Shown here: positions 47,137 through 57,500 of the stretch, piece by piece
How positions within the stretch are numbered: the stretch's first letter is position 1
How the letters are laid out: every line of letters starts with the position of its first letter
NCBI GenBank assembly: GCA_964445695.1
Contig: CAYULF010000025.1
Span: 1 to 64,000, forward strand
Length of the DNA: 64,000 nt
DNA from: JAUIKM01 sp964445695
GTDB lineage: Bacteria; Bacteroidota; Ignavibacteria; Kapaibacteriales; UBA7675
Direction of reading: 5' to 3'
Notes under the pieces: model-generated
What the model was told of the DNA's origin: nothing
Seen by the model: only the letters and a program-made list of their open reading frames with translations
The model's database searches: none
Program-made: the position numbers and the translations under genes

Positions 47137-48159
47137 TCAGATTTCGGTCTCGGTCGGGACTTCACCGCTGAGCTGACGGCGCAAATTCTCGACATCGGCA
47201 TCGACCATGATGCGCACGAGTTCTTTGAACTTTACTTTCGGCTCCCAACCCAGCGACTTGCGCGCTTTGGCCGGGTCGCCGATCAAGAGGTCGACTTCGG
47301 CGGGACGGAAGTAGCGTTGATCGATCTCCACGTACTCATTCCAGTCGAGGCCGGCATAGGTGAACGCCTCTTCCAGGAACTCGCGCACCGAATGTGTCTC
47401 GCCTGTGGCGATCACGTAGTCTTCGGGTTTGTCCTGTTGCAGCATCATCCACATGGCTTCGACGTACTCCTTGGCGTAGCCCCAGTCGCGCTTGGCGTCG
47501 AGGTTCCCGAGGAACAATTTTTTCTGCAGGCCGGCTTTGATGCGCGCCAGCGCCCGCGTGATCTTGCGCGTCACGAATGTCTCACCGCGGCGCGGCGACT
47601 CGTGGTTGAACAGGATGCCGTTGCAGGCAAACATGTTGTAGGACTCGCGGTAGTTCACCGTGATCCAGTAGGCGTACACCTTGGCGCAGGCATATGGGCT
47701 GCGCGGGTAGAACGGCGTGTCTTCATTCTGCGGCACTTCGTGCACCTTGCCGTACATCTCGCTGGAAGAGGCCTGGTAGAACTTGGCGGGCACACCGGTC
47801 TCGCGGATCGCGTCCAGCAGACGCACCGTCGCCAGGCCGGACACATCGCCGGTAAATTCCGGCAGGTCAAAGCTGACGCGCACGTGACTCTGAGCGCCGA
47901 GATGATAAATCTCATCAGGCGCGTTTTTTTCGATCAGCCGATTGAGGTTGGAGGAATCGGAGAGGTCGCCGTAATGCAGAAACAGCCGCGACTCCGGGTC
48001 ATGCCGATCCGTGTACAGGTGATCAATTCTGCTGGTGTTGAATGTGGAGGCACGTCTGATAATCCCGTGAACCTCATACCCCTTTTCCAAAAGCAACTCG
48101 GCCAGATACGAGCCGTCCTGTCCGGTAATCCCGGTTATCAGCGCCTTCTTTTTTCCCAT
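47137..48159 (-). CDS. gmd: GDP-mannose 4,6-dehydratase
   Basis: 340-residue extended-SDR enzyme converting GDP-D-mannose to GDP-4-keto-6-deoxy-D-mannose, the precursor of GDP-fucose, rhamnose or colitose for surface glycans. GITGQDGSYLAELLL is the NADP-binding site. ASSSEMYGK with YxxxK later (SPYACAKVYAYW) form the catalytic site. FNHESPRRGETFVTRKI and AKRDWGYAKEYVEAMWMMLQ are strongly conserved in Gmd. No reductase or fucosyltransferase gene adjoins it, so the downstream product is undetermined. Confidence 0.97.
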   Translation of the reverse strand: MGKKKALITGITGQDGSYLAELLLEKGYEVHGIIRRASTFNTSRIDHLYTDRHDPESRLFLHYGDLSDSSNLNRLIEKNAPDEIYHLGAQSHVRVSFDLPEFTGDVSGLATVRLLDAIRETGVPAKFYQASSSEMYGKVHEVPQNEDTPFYPRSPYACAKVYAYWITVNYRESYNMFACNGILFNHESPRRGETFVTRKITRALARIKAGLQKKLFLGNLDAKRDWGYAKEYVEAMWMMLQQDKPEDYVIATGETHSVREFLEEAFTYAGLDWNEYVEIDQRYFRPAEVDLLIGDPAKARKSLGWEPKVKFKELVRIMVDADVENLRRQLSGEVPTETEI

Positions 48160-48308
48160 CTGAGTAAATGCCCGCCTTCACAATTGATAATGTTGGGTTT
48201 GCCGGGCGTCAAGCCCGTTTCTGTGCTGTTTGCTGCAATCCTGCAATATAACCAAAGAATTTGGATCGGGGCGTCACCGCCGGCCTTCTATCGCATCCGG
48301 ACGCGTCA

Positions 48309-48683
48309 TCAGAACGCATTGGGAATGTAGCGCAGTTGCGGTGCGCCGCTGCGGTAATCCACCGCCACCACGTCAAAGCGGCAGGGTGCACCGTGCAGCT
48401 GATTTTTGTGGAGGTAGCTGAGCGCCAGACGCCGGATGCGGCGCTGCTTGGTCGGACTGACCGCCTGTTCCGGCGCGCCGTAGGCGAGCGTCCGCCTGCT
48501 TTTGACTTCCACAAACACCAGGTACTCGCCGTCGCGCGCAACAATATCGAGCTCGCCGAGGCGGCCGCAGTGCACGTTGCGCGCCTCTATCAACATTCCC
48601 CTGCTCTGCAGATGTGCAGCCGCCAGGTCTTCCGCCGCCATGCCGCGTCGCTGACGGCTCCCGCTTGTGGCTTTTTCACTCAT
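48309..48683 (-). CDS. yraN: YraN-family (UPF0102) endonuclease-like protein
   Basis: 124-residue protein of the UPF0102/YraN family, which has a restriction-endonuclease-like fold. GMAAEDLAAAHLQ (the GExxAAxYL-like start), GELDIVARDGEYLVFVEVKSR (the catalytic E-x-D, E-V-K core) and AVSPTKQRRIRRLAL are present. Its role is still poorly defined, with links proposed to Holliday-junction or recombination functions. GGGAGA precedes the ATG, and an open 5' extension is rejected. It diverges from ruvA. Confidence 0.93.
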   Translation of the reverse strand: MSEKATSGSRQRRGMAAEDLAAAHLQSRGMLIEARNVHCGRLGELDIVARDGEYLVFVEVKSRRTLAYGAPEQAVSPTKQRRIRRLALSYLHKNQLHGAPCRFDVVAVDYRSGAPQLRYIPNAF

Positions 48684-48838
48684 GTACTTCTCCCGCTCAC
48701 GTTGGTCCGGACATCTGCAGGCGAAAGCTAGAGCGTGACGACATTGTTTCACACGATAAAAGAGTATGCGCCGTATATAGCGCGTGGAGCGGGCAAAAAT
48801 CCCGGTTAAACGATCAGAATCGGCGGCGGAGGTAATGC

Positions 48839-49438
48839 ATGATTGCACAATTGCGGGGCAAACTGGTCTCAAAATCGGCAACCCAGATTGTGATCGACTG
48901 CAGCGGCGTCGGCTACCGCGTCTTTGTCCCCGTCACAACCTCCGAACAGCTGCCGGACATCGGCGTGGAGACAACGATCCTGACGCACATGGTGGTGCGG
49001 GAGGACGCACTGGACATCTACGGCTTCAACGACAACCCCCAACGCGAAACCTTCCTGCTTCTGACGTCAATCCCCGGCATCGGACCCAAAATTGCGCTCG
49101 GCATTCTTTCGGCGGTTCAGCTCAATGAACTGCGCGACATGATTGCGGCGCAGGACAGCCTTCGCCTGCGTAAACTGCCCGGCGTCGGCCCCAAAACAGC
49201 TGAACGAATCGTCCTTGAGCTGCGCGACAAAATCAGTCGGATTGAAGGCCTGGATGGTGACGGCGGCGCGCCGGCGGCGAGCGGAGCTCATGCCGACGAA
49301 GCGCTGGCCGCTCTGCTGGCGCTTGGCTACACGCGCAGCGCGGCTGAAAAATCGATAAAACGGGCGCAGGCCGAAGCCGGCCGCGACGCCGGCGTTGAGG
49401 TGCTTATCCGCAAAGCGCTTCGCCACGCAGCCGGGTGA
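48839..49438 (+). CDS. ruvA: Holliday junction DNA helicase subunit RuvA
   Basis: 199-residue RuvA, which binds Holliday junctions as a tetramer and recruits RuvB for branch migration. Domain I OB-fold starts MIAQLRGKLV with DIYGFNDNPQRETFLLL. Domain II has two helix-hairpin-helix motifs, IPGIGPKIALGIL and LPGVGPKTAERIVLEL. Domain III (about 150-199), which contacts RuvB, is preceded by a Gly/Ala-rich flexible linker. GGAGG lies before the ATG. RuvB and RuvC are not in the window. The next gene may start at a GTG overlapping the ruvA stop. Confidence 0.97.
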   Translation: MIAQLRGKLVSKSATQIVIDCSGVGYRVFVPVTTSEQLPDIGVETTILTHMVVREDALDIYGFNDNPQRETFLLLTSIPGIGPKIALGILSAVQLNELRDMIAAQDSLRLRKLPGVGPKTAERIVLELRDKISRIEGLDGDGGAPAASGAHADEALAALLALGYTRSAAEKSIKRAQAEAGRDAGVEVLIRKALRHAAG

Positions 49439-49476
49439 CTCCGCAAAAAAAGATCTATCATTTTCAGGTCCATGCC

Positions 49477-50235
49477 ATGCTGCTGATCATACCTTCGATG
49501 GAATTGCAGAACGGCGCCTGCGTCAACAATGTGCAGGGCGAAGCCGGTACGGAGGACATGTACCGTCGCTACGCAGCGGAACCGGCGCAGTTGGGCGCTC
49601 TCTGGCGCCGCGAAAACGCGCGCTGCCTGCACGTGACCGACCGCGACGGCTACATCGGCGGCAACAACGACGCCAATCGAAGCGCCATTGAACGGTTGTC
49701 GGACAGCATCGATATTCCCGTGACCTTGCTCAGTCGCTTCCGCGACGTGGAGACCTGTCGGCGCTGGCTGCAATCGGGCGTCTACCGCATTATCATCAAT
49801 ATTCTGGCGCGCACCGACCCGGACGGCGTCCGCGCCCTTATTCAGGAATTCAGCCCCAGTCGCATTGTGTTCGGCGTGCTGGCCGACCGGGGCATCGTCG
49901 ATCACGGCGGCGAGCACGAATCCGAGTCGGACGAAAGTTTTGGCCGCTACGTACGGTCGCTCGGCGCAACGCGCATTTTCTACACGGACAAAAAACGCGA
50001 GGGCAGCCTGGCGGGGCCGGACATGGAAGCGCTCGAGCGCATAGCCCGCAGCACCGGCCTGCGCGTCACGGCTGCCGGCGGTGTGGCCGATGTGCAACAA
50101 CTCTGGCGGCTGCAGGATCTTCAGCCCGCCGGCGTCGACTCCGTGGTGGTCGGGCGCGCGCTCTACGAGAACCGTTTTCCCTGCCAGCGCATCTGGCGCA
50201 TGGCTGAAGCCCGATGCGAGTCAAATTCGGATTGA
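49477..50235 (+). CDS. Divergent HisA-family TIM-barrel protein lacking catalytic residues
   Basis: 252-residue (beta/alpha)8-barrel related to HisA (ProFAR isomerase). The start MLLIIPSMELQNGACVNNVQGE aligns with the HisA start IPAIDLxxGxxVRLxQG, but the catalytic Asp is Glu. The second catalytic Asp region (family pattern sLDxxxGxV) reads VFGVLADRGIV, losing that Asp. The N-terminal phosphate-site GGG reads LLSRFRD. The C-terminal half-barrel retains the DKKREGSLAGPD, AAGGVADV and VVVGRALYENRF phosphate-site segments. No other his genes are nearby. It is probably not a functional ProFAR isomerase; a one-phosphate ligand or other reaction is possible. ATG 49477 is chosen to match HisA; GTG 49435 (overlapping the ruvA stop) would add 14 residues. 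Confidence 0.8.
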   Translation: MLLIIPSMELQNGACVNNVQGEAGTEDMYRRYAAEPAQLGALWRRENARCLHVTDRDGYIGGNNDANRSAIERLSDSIDIPVTLLSRFRDVETCRRWLQSGVYRIIINILARTDPDGVRALIQEFSPSRIVFGVLADRGIVDHGGEHESESDESFGRYVRSLGATRIFYTDKKREGSLAGPDMEALERIARSTGLRVTAAGGVADVQQLWRLQDLQPAGVDSVVVGRALYENRFPCQRIWRMAEARCESNSD

Positions 50236-50377
50236 TACCTGCAATTTGCCGTTTCAGGCAAAAGCTTACACGTCCTCGTTTTTCGGCTGCGTCCTTTTTT
50301 GTATTATTCGATCCCCTGTAACACGTCGGTACTTCCAGCATCTGTTTTTGCTCAACCGCGGCGCCGTTCTACGGCGG

Positions 50378-52768
50378 ATGGCAATGACATCTGAAGAGCT
50401 TCGCATACTACGTGAGTCCTGCGCGGACGAGGCCTCGTTCCTTCGCGCACGGAAATTGTTTGACGATGCCCGCCAAACCGACGCCGCTTACCGCCTGACG
50501 TTCGAGGAAGCTCGCGACGCTCTCTGGGTGCTGCGCCCCGACCTGTCAACCGACATGCTGAACCGGCGCATGCGCGATTTGCTGCCGCCTGCCGATTCCG
50601 GCGATACACCCGACGTAAGCCGCCATTTCAGCGCCGACGTCCTGCAGCTGATGCGCGAGCTGGCGCAGCATAGCCTGCCCGACGTGCCGGCCCTTGAACT
50701 GCAGATGACGCTGCAAAACGGCGAACGGCGAACCGTCGAGTGTAAAACGGTCGCTCAGCCCGGCGACAACGATGCATCAAAGCCCGCCGGACGCCGACTC
50801 ATCCTCCGCATCGGCGAATCGAACCAGGTCGCCATGCTTGAGGCCCATCTGGACAAGTCGCGCCGCGACTTCGAGACCATCTTCCACACCTCCGGCCACG
50901 CACTCATCCTGCTGCATCCCGTCAGCGAAGAAATTCTGGATATCAACAACTGCGCGTGTGAGCTGTTCGGCATTCCGCGCGAACGCCTGCTGGGCGTCCC
51001 CCTGCTGCACATCGCTCCCGTGGCGGACGCCGCCGCGCTACGGCTGGAAGAAGTCGAAGGACGCTCCGGCCTGCGCTTCCGCACCGTGCAGTACAATCGC
51101 GCCGGCGTCGAACTCTCGCTGGAAATCAGCGCCTGCATCGTCGCTCACAACGGCAAACCCGCCGTCCTGTGCTGCGTTTACGATCGCAGCGCCGAGTCCG
51201 AGTTGGTGCAGGTGCGCGGCACCTCCGCCTATTTCAAGTCGGTCTTTGACGCGGCCGGCGTCGGCCTGCTGACCATTGACCCGAACGGCATGATCAGCAA
51301 CGTCAACCGCGCGGCCGAGACAATCCTGGGCTACGAAAAACACCAGCTGCACCAGGCGGACCTCAGCGTCCTGCTGCACCCGGCCGACACGCTGATCGAT
51401 CAGGCCTTTATCCGCGAGATGTCCTCCAGCAGCAAACAAATGATTCGCCTGCCGCGCCGCCTGCGCGTGGCCGACGGCAGGTTCATGTGGTTTATCTCCT
51501 CGCTGGCGGTCGTGGCCGACCCGGAGTCGGGCGCTTTTGAGTTTCTGGTACTGTCGTTTGAAGACCTCTCGACCGGCGCGGCCTCCAATACGGACATGCG
51601 CCTGCTGCTGGAAGCCGCACGCCGCAGCGACGTTCGCAAATCACGGCTGCTTACGGCTCTCAACCAGGCTGTGCGCTCGCCGGTCAACGGCATCCTTGGT
51701 TTCGCAAATTACCTGCAGAATACAGATCTCGGTCAACAGGAAACGCGCGCACTGCGCGCCATTATGAGCAGCGCCGAGTCCATCCTCTCCACCGTCAGCA
51801 ATACCACGCTCTTTGCCCAACTCGACGAACTTTCAGCCGAGACGCATTTTTCGCCCATGCGCATTGACTCGGAAATCACTGAAATCTGGCGCACCTACAG
51901 TGGGCTGACTTCCGGCGGGGATACGCAGCTTTTGCTCGACAACCGCGCCGAAGCCGGCATCATTCGTACTGACAGCCAGCTATTCAGCCGCATGCTGGCC
52001 AATGTGGTGGCCAATGCCGTGCGTTTCACGCCGCATGGCGCCGTGCATATCGACGTGCATACGGAAGACGCCGTCAACGCCGCCATGCTGGTGATCTCCG
52101 TCAGCGACAACGGCATGGGTTTTGCCCGCGAAACCGTCCGCACGATCCTGCACTCCGCACCGGACGTGGCACTGGAATCCGGTTTTGCACACTCCGGCTA
52201 CGACCCGACCTTCAGTCTGCGCATCTCGCGCTACCTGGCGGAGTTCATGGAAGGCAGTTTCCTGATGGAAAGTCTCGTCGGCAGCGGCACGACCGTTACC
52301 ATTCGCCTGCCGCTCGTCGACCGCATTACCGCACTGGAGGCGCGGCCTTTTGAATCTCCCGCGGACCGCCTGCACCGCCCGCGCATACTGCTGGTGGAAA
52401 ACGACCGTCTGGGCCGCGAACTGATCTCCTATTTTGTGCGCGACCGGTATTCGGCCGACGTGGTGTCCAACGGCGCCAAGGCAATTGGTCTCTGCCGCCG
52501 CTACAATTACGACGCCGTCGTGCTGGACATCCGCCTGGGAGGCACTTCGATGGACGGCGTAGACACGCTGCGCAAACTGCGCGAAATCGAAGGTTACGCC
52601 ACTACGCCCGCTATCGCCGTTTCCGCATTGGCAGACCAGGGCGCGCGCGAACGTTTCCTCAGCGCCGGTTTTACCGAATACATCCCCAAACCGTTCAATC
52701 GCGAGCGCCTGCTCACAACTCTCTCCTCACTCCTGACTCTGCGCGGCCGCAGTCGCGACGCCACCTGA
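50378..52768 (+). CDS. PAS-pseudokinase-receiver hybrid protein
   Basis: 796-residue cytosolic protein. Two PAS domains lie at about 162-275 and 285-398. The DHp-like helix at 420-445 reads LNQAVRSPVNGILGF: Gln430 replaces the phosphoacceptor His of the SHEIRTP box. The ATPase-like domain (about 490-645) keeps an N-box Asn (ANVVANAVRFTPHG) and G1 box (DNGMGF), but the GTGLGL box is replaced by YDPTFSLRI. The receiver at 670-783 is intact, with LVENDRLG, Asp717 in VVLDIRL, VSAL and the KPF Lys. So it is probably a signalling scaffold or phosphate-accepting receiver, not an active kinase (inference). Start is one of two close ATGs (50378 or 50384). Confidence 0.88.
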   Translation: MAMTSEELRILRESCADEASFLRARKLFDDARQTDAAYRLTFEEARDALWVLRPDLSTDMLNRRMRDLLPPADSGDTPDVSRHFSADVLQLMRELAQHSLPDVPALELQMTLQNGERRTVECKTVAQPGDNDASKPAGRRLILRIGESNQVAMLEAHLDKSRRDFETIFHTSGHALILLHPVSEEILDINNCACELFGIPRERLLGVPLLHIAPVADAAALRLEEVEGRSGLRFRTVQYNRAGVELSLEISACIVAHNGKPAVLCCVYDRSAESELVQVRGTSAYFKSVFDAAGVGLLTIDPNGMISNVNRAAETILGYEKHQLHQADLSVLLHPADTLIDQAFIREMSSSSKQMIRLPRRLRVADGRFMWFISSLAVVADPESGAFEFLVLSFEDLSTGAASNTDMRLLLEAARRSDVRKSRLLTALNQAVRSPVNGILGFANYLQNTDLGQQETRALRAIMSSAESILSTVSNTTLFAQLDELSAETHFSPMRIDSEITEIWRTYSGLTSGGDTQLLLDNRAEAGIIRTDSQLFSRMLANVVANAVRFTPHGAVHIDVHTEDAVNAAMLVISVSDNGMGFARETVRTILHSAPDVALESGFAHSGYDPTFSLRISRYLAEFMEGSFLMESLVGSGTTVTIRLPLVDRITALEARPFESPADRLHRPRILLVENDRLGRELISYFVRDRYSADVVSNGAKAIGLCRRYNYDAVVLDIRLGGTSMDGVDTLRKLREIEGYATTPAIAVSALADQGARERFLSAGFTEYIPKPFNRERLLTTLSSLLTLRGRSRDAT

Positions 52769-53013
52769 GGTCTCCGCACATTTGCACAGACCGCCTTGCC
52801 GCCTTTTGCCGGCCGGCTCTCCCGAGCGCTTCGCCGTTTCTCAACGGCTTGCTTTCTACTCATGCTTGTCAGCGCGCCGGAAACACGTGCATATACGACC
52901 GGTGAAAAAGCCCTGATCGACAGCGTTTGCAGGCCGAAAACTTGACCTGAATTTGACCAATTGGGCAGGAAGAGAGCAGTTTCCAGAGGCGGCATAAGTG
53001 CTTTAAAACGACA

Positions 53014-53037
53014 AAACCCCGCACAAATGCGGGGTTT
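53014..53037 (-). terminator. Terminator after tRNA-Asn
   Basis: AAACCCCGCA, loop CAAA and TGCGGGGTTT form a perfect 10-bp stem. On the minus strand it lies just after tRNA-Asn and is followed by TTTTGTCGTTTT. Confidence 0.85.
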
Positions 53038-53041
53038 GTTG

Positions 53042-53115
53042 CTCCGGAGGAGGGACTCGAACCCCCGACCCACTGATTAACAGTCAGTTGCTCTAACCAG
53101 CTGAGCTACTCCGGA
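53042..53115 (-). tRNA. tRNA-Asn (anticodon GTT)
   Basis: 74-base cloverleaf on the minus strand. Acceptor TCCGGAG pairs with CTCCGGA; D-stem GCTC/GAGC; anticodon stem ACTGA/TCAGT with loop CTGTTAA, giving GTT. T-arm GGTTCGAGTCC is canonical. CCA is not encoded. Confidence 0.95.
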
Positions 53116-53189
53116 ATCGCTAAAGAATGGCAAATATACGGCGTCTGCGCGCTCAATTCCAAGCAGTTGTAAATTTTTTTTCGGCTTTT

Positions 53190-54353
53190 TTATGCACGGC
53201 CGTCCGCTGTACCTGCTTCGCCGGCAACCAGCTCAAATCCGGCATTGCGCCAGGCCGCCAGGCCGCCGCGCAGCACGCGCAGGTCGCGCCAGCCGCTCCG
53301 GGTCATCGATCTGAAAGCGGGCGCGGCGCGGCGCTCAGTAGCGCAGTAGATCACCGTCGGCGCGTTTTTGTTGGCCCGGCCCGAGACCTCGTCCAGAAGC
53401 GAGCGGTACACCCCCGCAGCCGAAAAGCTGTAGAGCTGCGCGCCCGGCAGGTGCCCGCGCGCGAACTCGTGATCTTCGCGCAGATCCAGCAGCTGTACTC
53501 CGCCGGTGCGCCGCAGAGCTTCCAACTCCGCTGCTTCGATGCGCGCCAGATCATCGTCCTCCACCGCCCCGGCGTAGGGATCCTGCACGCGGTCTATCGT
53601 AGCGCGCGGACCGCAGAGCGGGCAGTCCGGATCACGTGAGATCAACATGCGCTGCATCGAGGAATCCAGCAAATTGAAATGCAGCATAGCGCCGCGTGCG
53701 GTCTCGTCCATTTCCAGCCGCAATTTGAGCGCCTCGGTCGCCTGCAGCAGTCCAATAACGCCGGGCAGCACGCCGAGCACGCCGACTTCGGCACAGTTCG
53801 GCAGCATCTCCTCGGGCGGCGGCAAGGGATAAACACAGCGATAACAAGGTGTATCCGGCGCGTCAAACACGCTCACGCGCCCCTCGAAGCCGTGAATCCC
53901 GCCGAAAACGAGAGGACGACCGATCATAAAACAGGCGTCGTTCAACACATAACGCGTCGCCGAGTTGTCGCTACCGTCGATAATCACATCGTGATTGCGG
54001 ATAAGCTGCTCGGCGTTCTCCGCCGTGACCATCGCGTTCAGACTGTCTACCCGAATGTCCGGATTGATGGAGCGCAGTCGGCGCGCGGCACTGTCGGCCT
54101 TGTTTAAACCGAGGTCGGCGTCGCCGTAGAGCACCTGACGGGCCAGATTGTGGCGCATGACGGTATCCGCGTCTGCTATCGTGATCCGGCCGAAACCGGC
54201 CGCGGCAAGGTAGGGCAGCGACGCGCAGCCCAGGCCGCCCGCGCCGACTTGCAGCACGCTGCTCCGGCGCAGGATGTCCTGCCCCCGCTCGCCGATTTCA
54301 GGCAGAGCGATCTGGCGTGAGTAACGGCCATCGGGCGAGTATTGCATGTTCAT
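53190..54353 (-). CDS. MoeB/ThiF-type adenylyltransferase fused to rhodanese
   Basis: 387-residue E1-like enzyme. Residues 1-250 are the ThiF/MoeB adenylation domain: YSRQIALPEIGERGQ, the nucleotide-binding GAGGLGCASLPYLAAAG, DGSDNSATRY, and Zn-binding Cys pairs CYRC and CPLC. Residues about 280-380 are a rhodanese domain with the active-site Cys in VIYCATERRAA. Such fusions adenylate the C-terminal Gly-Gly of MoaD/ThiS-like carrier proteins and deliver sulfur for molybdopterin, thiamin or thiouridine. No carrier-protein gene is in the window, so the pathway is undecided. Confidence 0.93.
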   Translation of the reverse strand: MNMQYSPDGRYSRQIALPEIGERGQDILRRSSVLQVGAGGLGCASLPYLAAAGFGRITIADADTVMRHNLARQVLYGDADLGLNKADSAARRLRSINPDIRVDSLNAMVTAENAEQLIRNHDVIIDGSDNSATRYVLNDACFMIGRPLVFGGIHGFEGRVSVFDAPDTPCYRCVYPLPPPEEMLPNCAEVGVLGVLPGVIGLLQATEALKLRLEMDETARGAMLHFNLLDSSMQRMLISRDPDCPLCGPRATIDRVQDPYAGAVEDDDLARIEAAELEALRRTGGVQLLDLREDHEFARGHLPGAQLYSFSAAGVYRSLLDEVSGRANKNAPTVIYCATERRAAPAFRSMTRSGWRDLRVLRGGLAAWRNAGFELVAGEAGTADGRA

Positions 54354-54520
54354 TGTCGTTGTGCCGCCTCATTATCACGCGGCGTCTGAAAGTGTCAGGA
54401 TTATCACACACAATTTTGCAGAATCGGCGGCCGGTTTGTTGCCTGCCGCCGCAGTGATCGGCGACTCCGCCCGACGACGCAAGACTTCGCTCCGCGTGAC
54501 GAACAAAAAATCATGTCAGG

Positions 54521-54556
54521 AAAAAAAGCCGCCTTCCCCACGAGGGAAAAGGCGGC
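54521..54556 (-). terminator. Terminator after the PNGase F-like gene
   Basis: GCCGCCTTCCCC and GGGAAAAGGCGGC form a strong hairpin (54528-54556). On the minus strand it is followed by seven Ts. Located between the PNGase F-like and MoeB genes. Confidence 0.85.
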
Positions 54557-54583
54557 CGTTCCAGAGTGTAAGACGGAAGTACG

Positions 54584-57500
54584 TCAGCGCCGTACCACCA
54601 TCGATTGCGTCAGGGTCGTGGCGCCGGCGCGGAGTACCACGAAGTATGCGCCGTTGGCCAGACCGGTCGTGTTGAGCGGCAGCGTGTACTCGCCGAAACC
54701 GCGAAGGCCTTCGTCCAGATGCATGACCTCAACGCCGAGCGCATTGACGATGCTGATGCGCGTGGCGACCTGAATCGGGCTCTCCAGCGTGTAAACCAGT
54801 GCGGCGGCGTCCTCAACCGGGTTAGGTTCAACGCTGATAAAGGCGTTGACCGGCGTGTCGTAAGCTGGGTTTCCGACGGAGGTTGGAATCTGGTTACCCA
54901 TGAGCACAACGCGTTTGGTCGAAAAGCGGCTGTCGTTGGAACGGATGCGCAGGTCGGCCGCAACGGAAGATTCGTTCGTCGGCTCAAACTTGACCGTGAC
55001 CGTCATTGTCTCGCCGAAGGCCAGTTCCACGTCGCCGTTGTCCAGCGAAGGCGAAACGGACACAATTTCAAAGCGGCGGCTGATCGACGGAATTGAGATG
55101 TCGGAAACGACCAGGCCCAGTTCGTTGGCGGGCGTAATGTCGACGGACAGTTCGCGCGTTTCGCCGACCGGCACCATGCCGTAGTCGAGTGTATCCTTGC
55201 TCACGCTGATGCCGGGCTGGTTGCCGACCTGGAATTGCATGCGCGTAAAGTTGCCGAAGTCGGGGTCAAACGACTGTACGACCTGACCGAGGCTGGTAAA
55301 CTGCAGGCCGCCGGTGCCGAGCTGATCGCGCAGGAACCAGAAATCGAGGCCGTAGCCTTCGCGGTTGATGAGCTCAAATTCGTAGCAGCCTTCTTCCAGC
55401 ACAAACTCGCTCGTGTAGAGGCGGTTGTCCTGCAGGTTGCTCGCCTCACCCACGAGTGTGCCGTCGGCTTTGCGCAGGGTCCAGGAGTACTGCTGCGCCG
55501 CGTTGTTGTTCGTGCGCAGGTTGACTTCGAGTTCGGGCGCAAAGACCGGCACGGTTTCGAAGTGACTGAAGTGAGCGTCGTTGTTCGTGTACTCGTCGGC
55601 CGTGCCGTTGGGATTACTGAGTTTCACCTCAAAGATGTTTTCGCCTTCCCAGGCGCCCCAGTCAAAGAGCGGCAGGATGACGTCCTCGGTCGCCAGGAAA
55701 GCCAGGTCGCCGGTCCAGGTATAGGTCGCTTTGTTGCCGCCGCGCACGCCGTATTCAATGTCGACGGAGGTCAGGTTCTGTTCGCCGCCGTTTTTGATGC
55801 GGACAATCGGCGCGCCGCAGATCGGATTAAAACGGCTGTTCAGTTCCCAGTCGCTCGGCGCGATAATCTGTTCCAGCGCGGCGTCGACCTGATGGTTGGG
55901 CGCTCCGTAGGAAACCAGCTGGGAACTGACGTCCCAGTTGCCTTCGGGGTCATTGGGCGAGTAGTGTTCGATGCCGAAGTCGAGATCGATGGGATTGCCG
56001 GCACTCAGGTAAGGCGTCAGGTCGTGTTCGGCCATGTCCACGATTTCACCTGGGCACCAGCCGGCGCGGTCAAAAAGCCAGGTGCCGCCCTGCGGGTGGA
56101 TCGGCGCGGATCCGCATTCCTTCCACACGAGCCATTCAAAGGCCATTTCTCCGTTGACCATGTAGTTGAAGTCGCGCTGACAGAACTCGCCGCACTGCGT
56201 CGGGCCGCCGAAGCCGTGGCCGCTGATGATCGTGCGCAGCTTCCACATTTCGGCGTCGGGCCGCGGCGTGATAGTTTGCGCCTGTGCCACCTCGTCGTCG
56301 GCCAGCGCCTTGTAGGAGGGGCGGCCGTCGTAGAGATTGTTGACGGACACTACGTCGCGCGCAGGCGTGCCGGGGATAAATTCAAACTTGAGGTCGATGA
56401 GTTCCTGGTTGTTGTGCGCGCGCAGCCAGACGTAGTCGTGCAGCAGCGGCGCAAAGTCGGTCACGTCGTAAATCCACGTCACGCCTTCCGGTCCCAGGTC
56501 CAGACCGATGCCGTAGGGCGTGATGTAGCGGCCGATTTCGTAGCGCACAATCGGGCTGAAGTAGATCAGGTTGCTGCGCGTCACTTTGTCGTCGGACGGC
56601 ACCATGGTCGAGTCGATTTTATTGCCGTCGGCATCATAGGTATAGGTGTACACGCCGGCGGGATAGACGTAATCGATCTGGTCCGGCGTTCCCGGATGAT
56701 CTTCGGCGTCGAGCGGTACCTGGCGGCCCTCGTAGTTGTTGACGAAGTAACTAAGCCTCACTACGTCGTTGGTTTCGGCATAGGTTCGCACGGCCGGCCC
56801 CGACGTCGCAGCAGCATCGCCCGCGCCGAAGGAGATGATCGGGCGAACACTTGTGCGGCGGAAGCCCCAGGTCAGGTCGGTCGCGCGCGGCGCCAGCATT
56901 TGCGTGGAAGTGAAATTGATCACATCGTAGCCGTTCGGCGATGCATCGCGAGCCCTGCCGTCCCGATCGTTGAAGGGATAGTGGACACGCAGCGCGCTGG
57001 CGGGCGCGGCGGCGCCTTCAATGTTCTGATGCATCAGGGTGCGGACTTCCGCCTGCGTGAGCGCCACGTCAAACACCATGAACTCGTCGATGCCGCCGTC
57101 GTAGTTGCCGCCGCCATTGACCGCACCGCCCAGACGGAATTCGGCAATCGGCGCAAAACCGCGCGTCATGCCGGTGCCGCTGTGCCACAGCTCGCCGTTC
57201 AGGTAGATTTTCATTTCGCCGGTAGAGACATCTTTCGTGAAGGCCCAGTAGTTCCAGCGCCCTTCAAAATCGGCCTCGTTGGCTTGTTTCTGGATGCGGT
57301 CGTATGCACCGGTGCCGGCGTTGCCGGCGTCCCAGTAGACCTGCCCGTTGTCCCAGGGCAGGTGTACGTTCAGCACGCGGTTGCCGGCGGCGTCGCGGCC
57401 TTCAAAGGTGTAGTTGTTCTGCGGCTGGATTGCCGGGTCGCCGTACTGCCAGAACATGATCGTAACGGCTTCGTTCAGGGTTTCAAACGCTTCGACCGGC

